Of a stretch of 64,000 bases of DNA, positions 8,313 to 22,200 are shown piece after piece. The stretch comes from Candidatus Omnitrophota bacterium (lineage in GTDB: Bacteria > Omnitrophota > Gorgyraeia > JABMRG01). The notes beneath the pieces are model-generated. The model searched no databases. It was not told where the DNA came from and saw only the letters and a list, made by a program, of their open reading frames with translations. The stretch covers positions 31,171 to 95,170 of the forward strand of contig JAUVHV010000005.1 of the NCBI GenBank assembly GCA_030593065.1, written 5' to 3'. Numbering within the stretch: position 1 is the first letter of the stretch; every line of letters starts with the position of its first letter. Both the position numbers and the translations under genes were made by a program.

Positions 8313-10073
8313 TTGGCAACAGACCTTGGAAACGTAATAGAAGAGATCCAGTCGAAACTGGATATAGCCGAGATTGTGGGTAGTTATATACCTCTTAGAA
8401 GAGCAGGAAGAAATTTTAAGGCTTGTTGCCCTTTTCATAACGAGAAGACCCCGTCTTTTGTAGTAAGCCCGGCAAAGCAGATATACCATTGTTTTGGATG
8501 CGGCGCCGGCGGTGATACGATATCGTTTGTCATGAAGCACGAGAACATAGATTTTATGGAGGCGCTTAATATACTTGCGGAAAAGGTAGGTGTTAAGATA
8601 CCACGGTTTAAAGGCTCGTCTAATGGTAAGAGCCGTTCCTCGGCAAGTACCTTACACCGTATAAACGAGTTTGCCGCAAACTATTATAACGCGTTGCTTA
8701 TCGGCTCATCAAAGGCTAATAACGCGAGAAAATATCTTGTAAAACGCACGCTAAACGCGGATATCGTTTCAAAATTTAAGTTGGGTTTCGCCTCTGGCGA
8801 GTGGGATAGTTTTTTGAAATTTGCCAAAGCAAAAGGGGTATCCGCGGTAACACTTGAGAAAGCGGGGCTTGTTATAACCGGCAAGGAAAATAGTTTTTAC
8901 GACAGATTCAGGAACAGGATAATATTTCCTATCTTTGACCTGCGTTCCAAGGTTGTTGCCTTCGGAGGCAGGGTATTAGATGACGCGCTTCCTAAATATA
9001 TGAATTCCCCAGAAACAGACGCCTATGTAAAAGGCAAGCACCTTTATGGCTTAAACTTTGCTATTGACCAGATAAAGGCAACGGACTACATAATTATAGT
9101 AGAAGGTTACCTCGACCTTATTATCCCTTACCAGAGCGGCATTAAGAATATAGCCGCTACATTAGGAACCGCGCTTACGGTTGAGCAGATAAGGCTTATC
9201 AAGCGTTTTACCAATAATGTGGTAATAATCTTTGATGCTGATGAAGCAGGTGAGGCAGCATCATTACGCGGACTCGATCTTCTGGTTTCAGAGGGGCTGT
9301 TTGTCAAGATAGCCACGTTGCCCCGGGGGCAGGATCCTGATGATTATGTCTGCAAAAACGGAAAAGACGGGTTTTTAAAGATTATCCAGGGAGCTGATAA
9401 CCTTTTTGATTATAAGCTTAAATTGCTTCTTAAGAAATTCAATCCAACACAATCAGAAGACAAGACAAAGATATCAAATGAGATGCTGCCTACTATCAAG
9501 AGGGTTGAAAATAGTGTGTTGCGCGCGGATTATATAAGCAGGCTTTCAAAAGCCCTCTTTGTTACAGAAGATGCGCTCAATGACGAGCTTTCTAAGATCA
9601 AGCTTGATTATTCTTATCTTGGCGAGGCAAGAAAGGCTAATAAGCAAAACTTTGATATACGCCCGGCGGAAAAAATAATCACGGGCCTTATGGTAGAGGA
9701 TCCTGACATAGCTCAGAAGGTAAGAGAAGAGTTAAGGCATGACGATTTTAATAGCCAGGAGATACGCGATATAGTTACTGTGATATACCGTTTACTTGAT
9801 GAGAATAAAATTCCTAACGCGGCAAGGGTAATTCACAATTTAAATGACGATCACTTAAGCCATGTCATATGTGAAGCACTTTCTGAAACCGAGAATTTTA
9901 TTGATAGGGAAAAAAGTTTCAAAGACTGCATCCTGCGCATAAAGCGGGATAATATGATATGTAAAAGAGTGAAGTTGACAGGCCTTATAAAGGAAGCAGA
10001 GCAACATGGCGATGATACCAGGTTGATGGGGCTTATAAGGCAACTTGATATGTTAAAGAGCGAGAGGGTTTAA
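8313..10073 (+). CDS. dnaG: DNA primase
   Basis: DnaG makes RNA primers for chromosome replication. The N-terminal CHC2 zinc finger is intact (Cys39, His42, Cys60, Cys63: [12 protein letters not shown] and [11 protein letters not shown]). The catalytic core follows, with the conserved [19 protein letters not shown]. The TOPRIM acidic motifs are EGYLDLI and [10 protein letters not shown]. The C-terminal third is the divergent helicase-binding region. The start is TTG at 8313, with AAGGA upstream. The 586-residue length is normal. The stop overlaps the rpoD start by one base (TAATG), the usual dnaG-rpoD coupling. Confidence 0.95.
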   Translation: MATDLGNVIEEIQSKLDIAEIVGSYIPLRRAGRNFKACCPFHNEKTPSFVVSPAKQIYHCFGCGAGGDTISFVMKHENIDFMEALNILAEKVGVKIPRFKGSSNGKSRSSASTLHRINEFAANYYNALLIGSSKANNARKYLVKRTLNADIVSKFKLGFASGEWDSFLKFAKAKGVSAVTLEKAGLVITGKENSFYDRFRNRIIFPIFDLRSKVVAFGGRVLDDALPKYMNSPETDAYVKGKHLYGLNFAIDQIKATDYIIIVEGYLDLIIPYQSGIKNIAATLGTALTVEQIRLIKRFTNNVVIIFDADEAGEAASLRGLDLLVSEGLFVKIATLPRGQDPDDYVCKNGKDGFLKIIQGADNLFDYKLKLLLKKFNPTQSEDKTKISNEMLPTIKRVENSVLRADYISRLSKALFVTEDALNDELSKIKLDYSYLGEARKANKQNFDIRPAEKIITGLMVEDPDIAQKVREELRHDDFNSQEIRDIVTVIYRLLDENKIPNAARVIHNLNDDHLSHVICEALSETENFIDREKSFKDCILRIKRDNMICKRVKLTGLIKEAEQHGDDTRLMGLIRQLDMLKSERV

Positions 10074-11683
10074 TGACAAGCAAAAAACCGAATTTACGAA
10101 AAAAAGTAAAGGCCTCACCCAAAAAAGAGCTCAGGAAAGCTAAAAAAGGAGTAAAGGCCTCGGGGGAGAAGATAAAGGAGCTTGTAAAACTCGGAAAGAG
10201 TAAAGGGTATCTTACTTATGACGAGATAAATGAGATATTGCCTGAGGACATTACCTCTTCTGAAGAGATAGACTCTATTCTTTCCGCTCTTGATAACGAG
10301 AAGATAGAATTGCTCGATTCAGAAGCCGCGAAGGCCAGGGATAAGGCGGCCAAATTGGCGGTTCCATCCAAATCCGTCGGCACAATAGATGACCCTGTCC
10401 GAATGTATCTGAAACAGATGGGCCAGATACCGCTCTTGACCAGAGAGGAAGAGGTATCTCTGGCAAAAAGAATAGAAGCAGCTGAAATGGGTTTTCAGAG
10501 TGTGATATTTGATTGCAGGCTTAGTGTTGGCTATGTGATTGAGCTTACAGAGCGGATAGTGAATGAAGAAGTAAATTTTGAAGAGTATACAAAACATGAT
10601 TTAAATCCAACAAGGGTAAAACCTGTTACAAAGATAGCGAAACTGCTCAAAAAATTAAAACGCACAAGAAATCCGAAAACCCAAAAAGATCTTTTGTGCA
10701 AATTCAGCCTGGCTACTACTTTCATAGAGGAGATGGGTTTTAGGATAATAATGCATGCTGAGCAGATTGATAGAATACAGAGAGAGATAACCAAGTTAAA
10801 AAGGAAAAGAAGGCATAAGGATATCCCGAAGCTCAAGAAAGATATAAAAAAGATAGAGCGTGAGTTCGGCGAGAAATCCGACAAGATAAGAGAGTATATC
10901 TTCATTATAAGGAAGAATGAGGCAAATTTTCAAAAGACAAAGAAATTTCTTGTAGAGGCTAATTTAAGGCTTGTGGTCTCTATCGCGAAAAAATATACTA
11001 ACAGGGGGCTTTCATTCCTGGATCTGATACAGGAGGGCAATATTGGCCTTATGAAGGCTGTTGATAAATTCGAATATAAGCGGGGTTACAAATTCTCAAC
11101 ATACGCGACATGGTGGATAAGGCAGGCGATTACACGTTCTATTGCTGACCAGGCCAGGACAATCAGGATACCTGTGCATATGACAGAGACAATAAACCGT
11201 CTTGTAAGGGTATCGCGTTCTCTTGTACAGGAGACGGGAAGAGAGCCTACGCCTGAAGAGATAGCGCGCCATATGGAACTCTCTGCTGAAAAGGTTCGCG
11301 GCATATTAAAGATCGCTCAGGAGCCTATATCGCTCCAGACGCCTGTCGGGGATGAAGGTGATACGCATTTCGGGGATTTTATTGAAGACAAACGAGCGCT
11401 TTCACCTGCAAGCGCTACTGCCTATACTATGCTTAAAGAGCAGATGGAAGGTGTGCTCGATACCCTAACAGACAGGGAGAAGCAGGTATTGAGGTTGCGT
11501 TTTGGTATCGGAGACGGTTATCCGCGCACCCTTGAAGAGGTTGGAACAATATTTCATGTTACAAGAGAAAGAGTCAGGCAGATCGAGGCAAAGGCGCTTC
11601 GAAAACTGCGCCATCCTATACGCAGCAGAAAGTTGCGAAATTTTTTAGACCTTTCATATAGTGAAGAACGAGAGATTTTTTAA
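10073..11683 (+). CDS. rpoD: RNA polymerase primary sigma factor RpoD
   Basis: All primary-sigma regions are visible in 536 residues. Region 1.1 is at the N-terminus after a Lys-rich tail. Region 1.2 reads [22 protein letters not shown]. The 2.1-2.4 block contains [27 protein letters not shown] and [14 protein letters not shown]. The region 3 HTH follows, and region 4.2 ([20 protein letters not shown]) reads the -35 box. The start overlaps the primase stop by one base. The TTGACA/TATAAT-type promoters seen throughout this window fit this sigma factor. Confidence 0.96.
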   Translation: MTSKKPNLRKKVKASPKKELRKAKKGVKASGEKIKELVKLGKSKGYLTYDEINEILPEDITSSEEIDSILSALDNEKIELLDSEAAKARDKAAKLAVPSKSVGTIDDPVRMYLKQMGQIPLLTREEEVSLAKRIEAAEMGFQSVIFDCRLSVGYVIELTERIVNEEVNFEEYTKHDLNPTRVKPVTKIAKLLKKLKRTRNPKTQKDLLCKFSLATTFIEEMGFRIIMHAEQIDRIQREITKLKRKRRHKDIPKLKKDIKKIEREFGEKSDKIREYIFIIRKNEANFQKTKKFLVEANLRLVVSIAKKYTNRGLSFLDLIQEGNIGLMKAVDKFEYKRGYKFSTYATWWIRQAITRSIADQARTIRIPVHMTETINRLVRVSRSLVQETGREPTPEEIARHMELSAEKVRGILKIAQEPISLQTPVGDEGDTHFGDFIEDKRALSPASATAYTMLKEQMEGVLDTLTDREKQVLRLRFGIGDGYPRTLEEVGTIFHVTRERVRQIEAKALRKLRHPIRSRKLRNFLDLSYSEEREIF

Positions 11684-11699
11684 AAAAAAGGAGTAATCG

Positions 11700-13019
11700 A
11701 TGACAAAGCAGGAGATCCTTAAAATAGTAAAAAAGAAAAAAATATCATTTATCCGTTTATGGTTTACCGATGTGCTGGGCTTCTTAAAAAGTTTTGATAT
11801 ACCTTCTGAAGAACTGTCCCACGCGTTAAATGATGGAATGGGATTTGACGGCTCATCCATAGAGGGTTTTTCGCGTATAGAGGAATCTGATATGGTTGTA
11901 AAGCCTGATATTACCACATTCCGAATTATGCCATGGATACAGGATGAAGGCCCTGTGGCAAGGATGTTCTGCGATGTTGTAGAGCCGAGTGGAAAACCCT
12001 TTGACGGAGATCCAAGATATGTTCTGAAGAGGAATCTTAAAGAGGCAAAGAAGATGGGCTATATCTTTAATGTAGGCCCTGAACTTGAGTATTTCTATTT
12101 TAGAAATGCCGGCGGAACCGAGATTCTTGATAAGGGCGGTTATTTCGATCTTACCCCAATGGATATAGGGCAGGATTTAAGAAGAAAGACAGTGCTTGCC
12201 TTAGAGAAGATGGGCATAGATGTCGAGTACTGGCATCATGAAGTAGCGTCATCTCAGCATGAGATAGACCTGCGCTATAATGAAGCTCTTCTTATGGCTG
12301 ATAATGTTATGACGTACCGTATGGTTGTAAAAGAGGTAGCGATGCAGCAGAATATGTACGCTACTTTTATGCCAAAGCCGGTATATGGTATAAATGGAAG
12401 CGGTATGCATACGCATATGTCACTTTTTAAAGGAAAGAAGAACACTTTTTTTGATAAAAATGACAAGAACCATTTATCTCAAACAGCAAAATATTTTATA
12501 GCGGGCCTTTTAAAACACGCGACAGAGATATGTTCTGTATGTTGCCAATGGGTCAATTCATATAAGAGGCTTGTACCGGGTTACGAAGCGCCTGTCTATG
12601 TCTCATGGGCTTGTAGGAATAGATCTGCCTTATTAAGGATACCCATGTATAAGCCAGGCAAGGAGATGGCTACAAGGGTTGAACTCAGAAATCCTGATCC
12701 GGCATGTAATCCTTACCTGGCTTTTTCAGTAATGCTCGCAGCCGGTTTAGAAGGTATAAAGAAAAAATATAAACTCCCAAAACAGGTGACCAATAATATA
12801 TATAGCATGACAGAAAAAGAGAGAAATGACTCAGGTATAGAGTCACTGCCGGATGATCTCTATGATGCTATAAGAATAACCGAGAAGAGCCCACTTGTAA
12901 AAAGGGCATTAGGGGATAAGGTATTCGAGTATTTTATACGCAACAAAAAAGATGAGTGGAATGATTACAAAAAACAGGTTACAAAGCATGAGCTCGATCG
13001 CTATCTGGCGATACTATAG
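11700..13019 (+). CDS. glnA: Glutamine synthetase type I-alpha, copy 1
   Basis: The enzyme makes glutamine from glutamate, ammonia and ATP. The 439-residue length and GSI motifs fit the alpha subtype of GSI: GFDGSSIEGF, GPELEYFYF, HHEVASSQHEID, NGSGMHTHMS, NSYKRLVPGYEAP and RVELRNPDPACNPYLAFS. Arg59, in EGFSRIEESD, corresponds to Bacillus Arg62, which senses glutamine for feedback inhibition; copy 2 at 34 kb lacks it. The start has AAAAGGAG just upstream. The gene heads a glutamate/2-oxoglutarate block with icd, nfnAB-like genes and gdhA. No leader attenuator is seen here, unlike copy 2. Confidence 0.95.
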   Translation: MTKQEILKIVKKKKISFIRLWFTDVLGFLKSFDIPSEELSHALNDGMGFDGSSIEGFSRIEESDMVVKPDITTFRIMPWIQDEGPVARMFCDVVEPSGKPFDGDPRYVLKRNLKEAKKMGYIFNVGPELEYFYFRNAGGTEILDKGGYFDLTPMDIGQDLRRKTVLALEKMGIDVEYWHHEVASSQHEIDLRYNEALLMADNVMTYRMVVKEVAMQQNMYATFMPKPVYGINGSGMHTHMSLFKGKKNTFFDKNDKNHLSQTAKYFIAGLLKHATEICSVCCQWVNSYKRLVPGYEAPVYVSWACRNRSALLRIPMYKPGKEMATRVELRNPDPACNPYLAFSVMLAAGLEGIKKKYKLPKQVTNNIYSMTEKERNDSGIESLPDDLYDAIRITEKSPLVKRALGDKVFEYFIRNKKDEWNDYKKQVTKHELDRYLAIL

Positions 13020-13033
13020 ATAGAGGAAAAGGG

Positions 13034-14230
13034 ATGTCAAAAGAGTCGGTTGACGCGGCAAAGAAAAAGTTCTCGGCTATTATTACAGAACAGCTTGAAC
13101 GTGTCGAAGAGATGAAAAAAGAGGCGAAGGTAGTGGATTACTCTGCTCTCTCTCCGATTATAATTGGTGTGTGCTTTGGCGATGGTATTGGTGAAGCCAT
13201 ATCTAAACATGCGGAAGCGGTTTTAAAGCATGTATTAAAAGATGAGATAGCTTGCGGGAAGATTGAATTTAAATACATCGCTGGGCTAACCATAGAAAAC
13301 AGGGCAGAACAAAAAAAGGCTATACCTTGTGATGTTTTAGAGGAGCTTAAGGCTTGCCACGTTATACTCAAAGGCCCTACAACTACACCCCAGGCCGGTG
13401 ACAAATGGCCTAATATTGAGAGCGCTAATGTGGCAATGCGCAGGTACCTTGATCTCTTCGCGAATGTACGGCCTGTGCGAATACCTAAAGATGGCATTGA
13501 CTGGTGTTTTTTTCGCGAAAATACAGAGGGAGCTTATCTGCTCGGCTCTAAAGGTTTTGATATTTCAGATGACCTGAGTATCGATTTTAAGGTTACTACA
13601 GAACAGGGCTCAGAGCGGATTATCAGAATGGCTTTTGAGTATGCTAAAAAGAATAATATTAACCGCGTAACAGTAGTGACCAAGTCGAATGTTGTGAAGA
13701 CGACTGACGGCCGTTTTTCAAAAGTTGCTTTTCGTATAGCCAAAGAATACCCCGATATAAAACTTGATGAATGGTATATTGATATAATGACAGCAAAGCT
13801 TTTAGATCCTGTAAGGAGAAGTGATTTTAGGGTTATAGTGCTTCCTAATCTTTATGGCGACATACTAACAGACGAGGCAGCGCAGCTGCAGGGGGGCGTA
13901 GGTACTGCCGGCAGCGCGAATATAGGCGCGCGCTGGTCAATGTTTGAGGCTATCCATGGAAGCGCTCCACGTATGGTAAAAGAGGGGAGGGCCCGGTTTG
14001 CGGATCCAAGTTCTATGATACGCGCAAGCGCTATGTTGCTGCGTCACATAGGATACCCTCCATTCGCAAAAAGAATAGAGATGGCATTAGAGGTGTGTGG
14101 ATTATATGAGAAGAAAAAGGTTATCACAGGAAGGGATACAGGTGTAACCGGAGCTGAATATATCGAATATATCTTATCATGGATCGACAATCCTGCCCTT
14201 GAATCTAATTGGAAAAAAAGCTTGACATAA
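13034..14230 (+). CDS. Isocitrate/isopropylmalate dehydrogenase family protein, probable isocitrate dehydrogenase
   Basis: This is a 398-residue beta-decarboxylating dehydrogenase. The segment ESANVAMRRYLDLFANVRP keeps the Ser-x-Asn-x3-Arg substrate triad (E. coli Ser113, Asn115, Arg119) plus the downstream Arg; this favours isocitrate over isopropylmalate. FFRENTEGAY and PNLYGDILTDEAAQLQGG carry the catalytic Tyr and metal Asp residues. The cofactor loop reads HGSAPRM, matching neither the NADP-type Lys-Tyr nor the NAD-type Asp-Ile, so cofactor choice is open. Placed between glnA and gdhA, it would supply 2-oxoglutarate for ammonia assimilation. Homoisocitrate dehydrogenase is a less likely alternative. 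Confidence 0.75.
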   Translation: MSKESVDAAKKKFSAIITEQLERVEEMKKEAKVVDYSALSPIIIGVCFGDGIGEAISKHAEAVLKHVLKDEIACGKIEFKYIAGLTIENRAEQKKAIPCDVLEELKACHVILKGPTTTPQAGDKWPNIESANVAMRRYLDLFANVRPVRIPKDGIDWCFFRENTEGAYLLGSKGFDISDDLSIDFKVTTEQGSERIIRMAFEYAKKNNINRVTVVTKSNVVKTTDGRFSKVAFRIAKEYPDIKLDEWYIDIMTAKLLDPVRRSDFRVIVLPNLYGDILTDEAAQLQGGVGTAGSANIGARWSMFEAIHGSAPRMVKEGRARFADPSSMIRASAMLLRHIGYPPFAKRIEMALEVCGLYEKKKVITGRDTGVTGAEYIEYILSWIDNPALESNWKKSLT

Positions 14231-14249
14231 TATTGAATTATGCTATATT
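14222..14249 (+). promoter_or_regulatory. Sigma-70 promoter before the NfnAB-like genes
   Basis: A perfect TTGACA (14222-14227) overlaps the last codons of the dehydrogenase gene. A 16-bp spacer and TATATT (14244-14249) follow. Transcription would start near 14256, giving a roughly 100-nt leader to the preferred start at 14354. Confidence 0.7.
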
Positions 14250-14353
14250 ACATACGATTAACAAAGGCGTTTTTACTTTAGCCAATGATGGCAAAAGAAA
14301 AAGCGCTATTTTTTTATGCAAATGGAATTGACAGGGTCAGAATAATATATAAT

Positions 14354-15189
14354 ATGAAGATACTTAATAAGCAAATTATAGCCCAGGTGCCGAATGCCAG
14401 AATCACGCGGTTGGAGATTCATGCCCCTCTTATCGCTTCTAAGGTAAGCCCGGGCCAGTTTATCGTTATTATGGTAAAAGAAGAAGGTGAAAGAATTCCT
14501 TTGACTGTAGTAGATAAGAACGCGAAGACAGGTTCCATTATTCTGATTGTTCAGGAGGTAGGTTTTACTACAAAGCTTTTGGGCAGCATGAAAACAGGTG
14601 ATTCTATATACGCAATAGCAGGCCCTATGGGCCATGCTACAGAACTGAAGGATTATGGGAATATTATTTTAATCGGCGGAGGCGTAGGCATTGCTGAGCT
14701 TTACCCGCTTGCCAAGGGCATGAAAGAGGCGGGAAATAATGTAACTACCATACTTGGCGCGAGAACAAAAGAGCTTCTTATTCTAGAGGACGCATTAAAG
14801 GCGGTATCGGATAGGTTTTATATTACAACAGATGATGGTACCTATGGCCAAAAAGGTTTTGTTACTGATGTATTAAAAAAGTTATTAACACCGAAAACCG
14901 AACACCGAACACCGAATTTAGTATATGCCGTAGGCCCTATTCCTATGATGAGACTGGTTTCAGATATTACAAAGGAATGTAATCTAAAAACAATAGTTTC
15001 ATTAAATGCCCTCATGGTAGACGCGACAGGTATGTGCGGTGGCTGCCGGGTAACGATTGGAGATGAGGTCAAGTTCAGTTGTGTTGATGGCCCTGAATTT
15101 GACGCCCATTTAGTCGACTGGGATGAGCTTATAAAACGTACAAAAACTTATACTGAAAAAGAGAACCATATCTGCAATCTAAATAAATT

Positions 15190-15193
<4 letters not shown>
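14354..15193 (+). CDS. Sulfide dehydrogenase/NfnA-like flavin and Fe-S reductase subunit
   Basis: The protein belongs to the ferredoxin-NADP reductase-like family (NfnA, SudB, PyrK). The N-terminal beta barrel has PGQFIVIMVKEEGERIPLTV, which binds FAD. An NAD-binding half with IILIGGGVGIAELYPLAKGM follows. The C-terminal cluster segment is MCGGCRVTIGDEVKFSC. It pairs with the next gene, which overlaps by 4 bp, to form a bifurcating or NADPH:ferredoxin/sulfide oxidoreductase (family knowledge). The frame extends up to an ATG at 14285, but family members begin at MKILNKQII, so I choose 14354. Neither start has a good ribosome site. Confidence 0.8.
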
Positions 15194-17966
<2,773 letters not shown>

Positions 17967-17975
17967 ATAGCACAA

Positions 17976-18021
17976 GTAGAGGATGCGCGCTGAATAAGAA
18001 AATTCAGTACGCATCCTCTAC
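17976..18021 (+). terminator. Long hairpin after gdhA, probable terminator
   Basis: A 12-bp perfect stem GTAGAGGATGCG/CGCATCCTCTAC (17976-17987, 18010-18021) encloses a second 6-bp pairing, CTGAAT/ATTCAG. The T8 run comes only 20 or so bases later, so it may be a processing or RNA-protective hairpin rather than a textbook terminator. Confidence 0.55.
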
Positions 18022-18058
18022 AAAAAGAATCTTAACAAATTTTTTTTACCTAAATTAA

Positions 18059-19168
18059 ATGGAAAAGCCGGATATTATAATAATAGGCGCGGGAGTTATA
18101 GGGCTTTCTATTGCTATTGCCTTAAGCGCAAAAAATAGAAATATCATTGTTATTGAAAAAGAGAAGAGTTTTGGCCAGGGCGCCTCAAGCCGTAACAGCG
18201 AAATAATCCATTCTGGTATCTATTACAAGAAAGACTCATTAAAAGCAAGGCTTTGTATTGAAGGAAGAGAACTTCTCTACCAGTTCTGCCGGGAACATGA
18301 TATCCCCCATAGGCGGCCCGGTAAGCTGATTGTCGCGACGAATGATAAAGAAGCGCTTGAGCTTGGGAAGCTTATTGATAATGGTAAAGGTAATGGCGTG
18401 GAAGAGTTACGCCTGTTGGGCCGTGAAGAGATAAAGAAAATTGAACCGGCAGTGAACGCGTTAGCTGCGATATATTCTCCTTTGACAGGTATTGTTGATA
18501 CTCATCAGCTTATGAAGAGGCTGCAGCGTATAGCTGAGAATAGAGGTGTTATCTTTGCTTATGGCTGCGAGGTTATTGGAATTGATAAGGAAAAAGAGCT
18601 GTATCGTGTTAGAATAGCTGATATTGACGGCGAGGACATGACTCTTTCTACAAGAATTCTTATTAATAGCGCCGGGTTGTATTCAGAAAGAATAGCAAAA
18701 ATGGCGGGAATAGACACTACAAAGAATCATTATAAGCTCTATTATTCCAAGGGGGAGTATTTCAGGATAAGTAACAGAAAATCGGGAATTCTCAATCACC
18801 TGATTTATCCTACGCCTGAAGAGGCGAGCCTTGGTATACACACGGTTATGGATTTAGACGGTGGTTTAAAGCTGGGGCCCAATGCCTATTATACTGATAA
18901 GATAGATTATGATGTTGATCCAGCTAAAAGGGAAATATTTTACAGATCCGCAAAGAGGTTTTTACCATTTCTAGAGCTTAGTGATCTGAGCCCTGACATG
19001 GCTGGTGTACGCGCAAAGCTTCAAGCTGAGGGTGAGAGCGAAAGAGATTTTGTAATATCTGATGAAGCAAGTAAAGGTTTTTCAGGGTTTATCAATCTTA
19101 TAGGAATAGAATCACCAGGGCTGACAGCATCTTTGGCTATTGCAAAATATGTAGAGAGTATGGTATAA
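18059..19168 (+). CDS. FAD-dependent oxidoreductase, L-2-hydroxyglutarate oxidase/dehydrogenase-like (LhgO family)
   Basis: This 369-residue member of the DAO family starts with the FAD motif DIIIIGAGVIGLSIAIAL. It then has GASSRNSEIIHSGIYYKKDSLKARLC, characteristic of LhgO/YgaF, and a C-terminal LIGIESPGLTASLAIAKYV. LhgO oxidises L-2-hydroxyglutarate to 2-oxoglutarate at the membrane quinone pool (family knowledge). Next to gdhA and icd this fits repair or salvage of 2-oxoglutarate. A glycerol-3-phosphate dehydrogenase-like activity is less likely. No ribosome site is visible at 18059, and the upstream region is AT-rich. Confidence 0.75.
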   Translation: MEKPDIIIIGAGVIGLSIAIALSAKNRNIIVIEKEKSFGQGASSRNSEIIHSGIYYKKDSLKARLCIEGRELLYQFCREHDIPHRRPGKLIVATNDKEALELGKLIDNGKGNGVEELRLLGREEIKKIEPAVNALAAIYSPLTGIVDTHQLMKRLQRIAENRGVIFAYGCEVIGIDKEKELYRVRIADIDGEDMTLSTRILINSAGLYSERIAKMAGIDTTKNHYKLYYSKGEYFRISNRKSGILNHLIYPTPEEASLGIHTVMDLDGGLKLGPNAYYTDKIDYDVDPAKREIFYRSAKRFLPFLELSDLSPDMAGVRAKLQAEGESERDFVISDEASKGFSGFINLIGIESPGLTASLAIAKYVESMV

Positions 19169-19201
19169 TACCAACTTAATTAAATAGGAGAAATAAAATA
19201 T

Positions 19202-22200
19202 ATGGCTAAGCGTGAAGATATACATAAGATTTTAATTATTGGTTCAGGCCCTATTATAATCGGCCAGGCTTGTGAATTTGATTATTCAGGTACCCAGGCA
19301 TGCAAGGCATTGAAGGAAGAAGGCTACGTGGTAGTTTTAGTTAATTCAAATCCAGCTACTATTATGACAGATCCCGGTACAGCTGATAAGACCTATATAG
19401 AACCTCTAACCGTAGAGGTTCTAGAAAAGATTATAGAGATAGAAAAACCGGACGCGCTCTTGCCGAATTTGGGTGGACAGACAGCTCTTAACCTTGCCTC
19501 CAGTCTTTATAAGGCAGGTATCTTAGAAAAACATGGCGTAGAGGTAATAGGTATAAAGATCGATGCTATAGAGCGTGGCGAAGACCGCATAGCTTTTAAA
19601 GAGACCATGAATAAGATTGGTGTTGATATGGCGAAGTCAGATCCATGCCACTCTGTTGAGGAAGCTGTGAAGATTGCTGAGAGACTCAATTATCCGGTGG
19701 TATTAAGGCCGGCATATACTATGGGCGGCACTGGCGGCGGTATAGCATATAATGTAGAAGAGCTCAGGGTAATTGTCGCAAGAGGCCTTTCAGTAAGTCT
19801 TGTTAATCAGGTTTTGGTTGAAGAGTCTGTGCTTGGCTGGGAAGAACTTGAGCTTGAGGTAGTACGAGATCAGAAGGGGCAGAAGATAACAGTCTGTTTT
19901 ATTGAGAATATAGATGCGATGGGAGTTCACACCGGAGACAGTTTCTGTTCAGCGCCTATGCTGACGGTACCGGAGCCCCTTCAGAAGCGCATGCAGGATC
20001 TCTCATACAAAATAGTCGATGCTATAGGAGTTACAGGTGGAACCAATGTCCAGTTTGCGCATAACCCTGAGGATGACAGGATTGTGGTTATAGAGATAAA
20101 CCCAAGGACATCGCGCTCCTCCGCGCTTGCTTCCAAGGCAACAGGTTTTCCAATAGCCAGAATCTCGACAAAGCTTGCTGTTGGAATAACAATGGATGAG
20201 ATACCGTACTGGAGGGATGGAACACTCGAAAAATATACGCCAAGCGGTGATTATGTTGTTATTAAATTCGCGAGATGGGCATTTGAGAAGTTTCCGAAGG
20301 CTAAAGATGTACTTGGCACGCAGATGAAAGCTGTTGGAGAGGTTATGAGTATAGGAAAGACATTTAAAGAGGCATTCCAGAAAGCGATACGCTCTCTTGA
20401 GATTAAGAGATACGGCGTAGGCTACGCAAAGAATTTTAATGACCTTTCGTTGGAGCAGCTGAAAGAGAAGGTATCAACCCCTTCAAGTGAACGTATATTT
20501 ATAATGTATGAAGCATTACGAAAAGGCGCGACTGTAGAGGATCTTTATAAGCTCACTTATATAGGGAGTTGGTTTATTAATGAGATAAAAGAGCTTGTTG
20601 ATTTTGAAGAAAATATCTTGCGGCACAGCTGGGACGAGCTTACTAATGAGGAACTAATACAGGCAAAAGAATGGGGATTTGCGGATAGATATCTTGCGGG
20701 CATTTTCAATGTAGAAGAGAAACAGGTAAGAGAGAGAAGGATCTCTATTGGAAAGCATGAACGTTATGAAGCAGTGCCGGTAAGTGGGGTAGAAAACGCG
20801 GCTTATTACTATTCAACATATATAGGAGAAGATGTGGTAAGCGTATCGCAAAGCAAGAAGATAATGATATTAGGCGGTGGGCCCAATAGGATAGGGCAGG
20901 GTATCGAATTTGACTATACATGTGTTCACGCGGCGTTTGCGCTTAGAGACGCGGGTTATGAATCTATCATGGTAAATTGTAATCCAGAGACAGTATCTAC
21001 GGATTATGATACATCGAATAAGCTCTATTTTGAACCGTTGACTGTCGAAGATGTGCTCAGTATATATGAAAAAGAGAAACCTGAAGGTGTGATAGTCCAG
21101 TTTGGAGGCCAGACCCCTCTGAATATCGCGCAGGAACTTAAAGATAATGGTGTAAAGATAATCGGTACTACACCAGAGAGTATTAAGCTTGCGGAGGATA
21201 GAGAGAGTTTCAGGCAGAAGATGATAGTGCTTGATATACTCCAACCTGAAAGCGGTACAGCTATGTCTTTGGATGAGGCCTTGTCAATTGCTAAAAGAAT
21301 AGGTTATCCCCTTATGGTGCGGCCCTCTTTTGTTCTTGGTGGACGCGGCATGGAGATTGTATATGATGAAGATATGCTGCGCAAATATGCTATAAAGGCA
21401 ATAGATGTAAGCCCCGACCACCCGATGCTCATAGACAGATTTTTAGAGCATGCAATAGAGACAGAAGTGGACGCGTTATGCGACGGAGAAGATACTTTTG
21501 TTGCCGCGATCATGGAGCATATAGAACTTGCAGGTGTACATTCAGGTGATTCCGCATGCGCGATACCTGCAAAGACTATTAAAGCAGAGCATCTTGAAAC
21601 CATGAAGAAATATACCGCGCAGATAGGCAAAGAGCTCGGTGTTATCGGCCTTATGAATATACAGTATGCTATATGCGATGATAAGGTGTATATTCTTGAG
21701 GCAAATCCACGTGCTTCGCGCACAGTGCCGCTGGTTTCAAAGATAAAGAATATCTCTTTAGCAAATATCGCTACACAGGTAATGCTTGGGAAAAAGCTAA
21801 AGGACTTCCCTGAATTAGTGGATATTGATACTCCCTATGTAGGCGTCAAGGAAGCGGTATTTCCATTTAATATGTTTCCTGAAGTCGATCCTCTTCTCGG
21901 CCCTGAGATGAGAGCAACAGGAGAGGTTATGGGTATTGCCGATACTTTCGGCCTGGCATTCTATAAAGCAGAAGAGGCTGCGGGAGCAAAGCTTCCAATT
22001 GAGGGCAGTGTCTTATTGACTGTCGCGGATAAGGATAAGCAGGAGCTTTTGCCAATAGCCGGGGATATCAAGAAGCTTGGATTTAATATTTATACTACAA
22101 AAGGAACAGCGGATTTCTTAAAGGTAAATGGCATAGATTCAACGGTGTTGAAAAAATTGCATGAAGGAAGGCCTAATATCGCGGATGCCATCAAAAATAA

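Noticed and set aside
14328..14353. TTGACA followed by TATAAT as a second promoter for the NfnA-like gene
   Set aside because: The spacer is only 14 bp and transcription would start after the preferred ATG at 14354. The upstream TTGACA-N16-TATATT site fits better.
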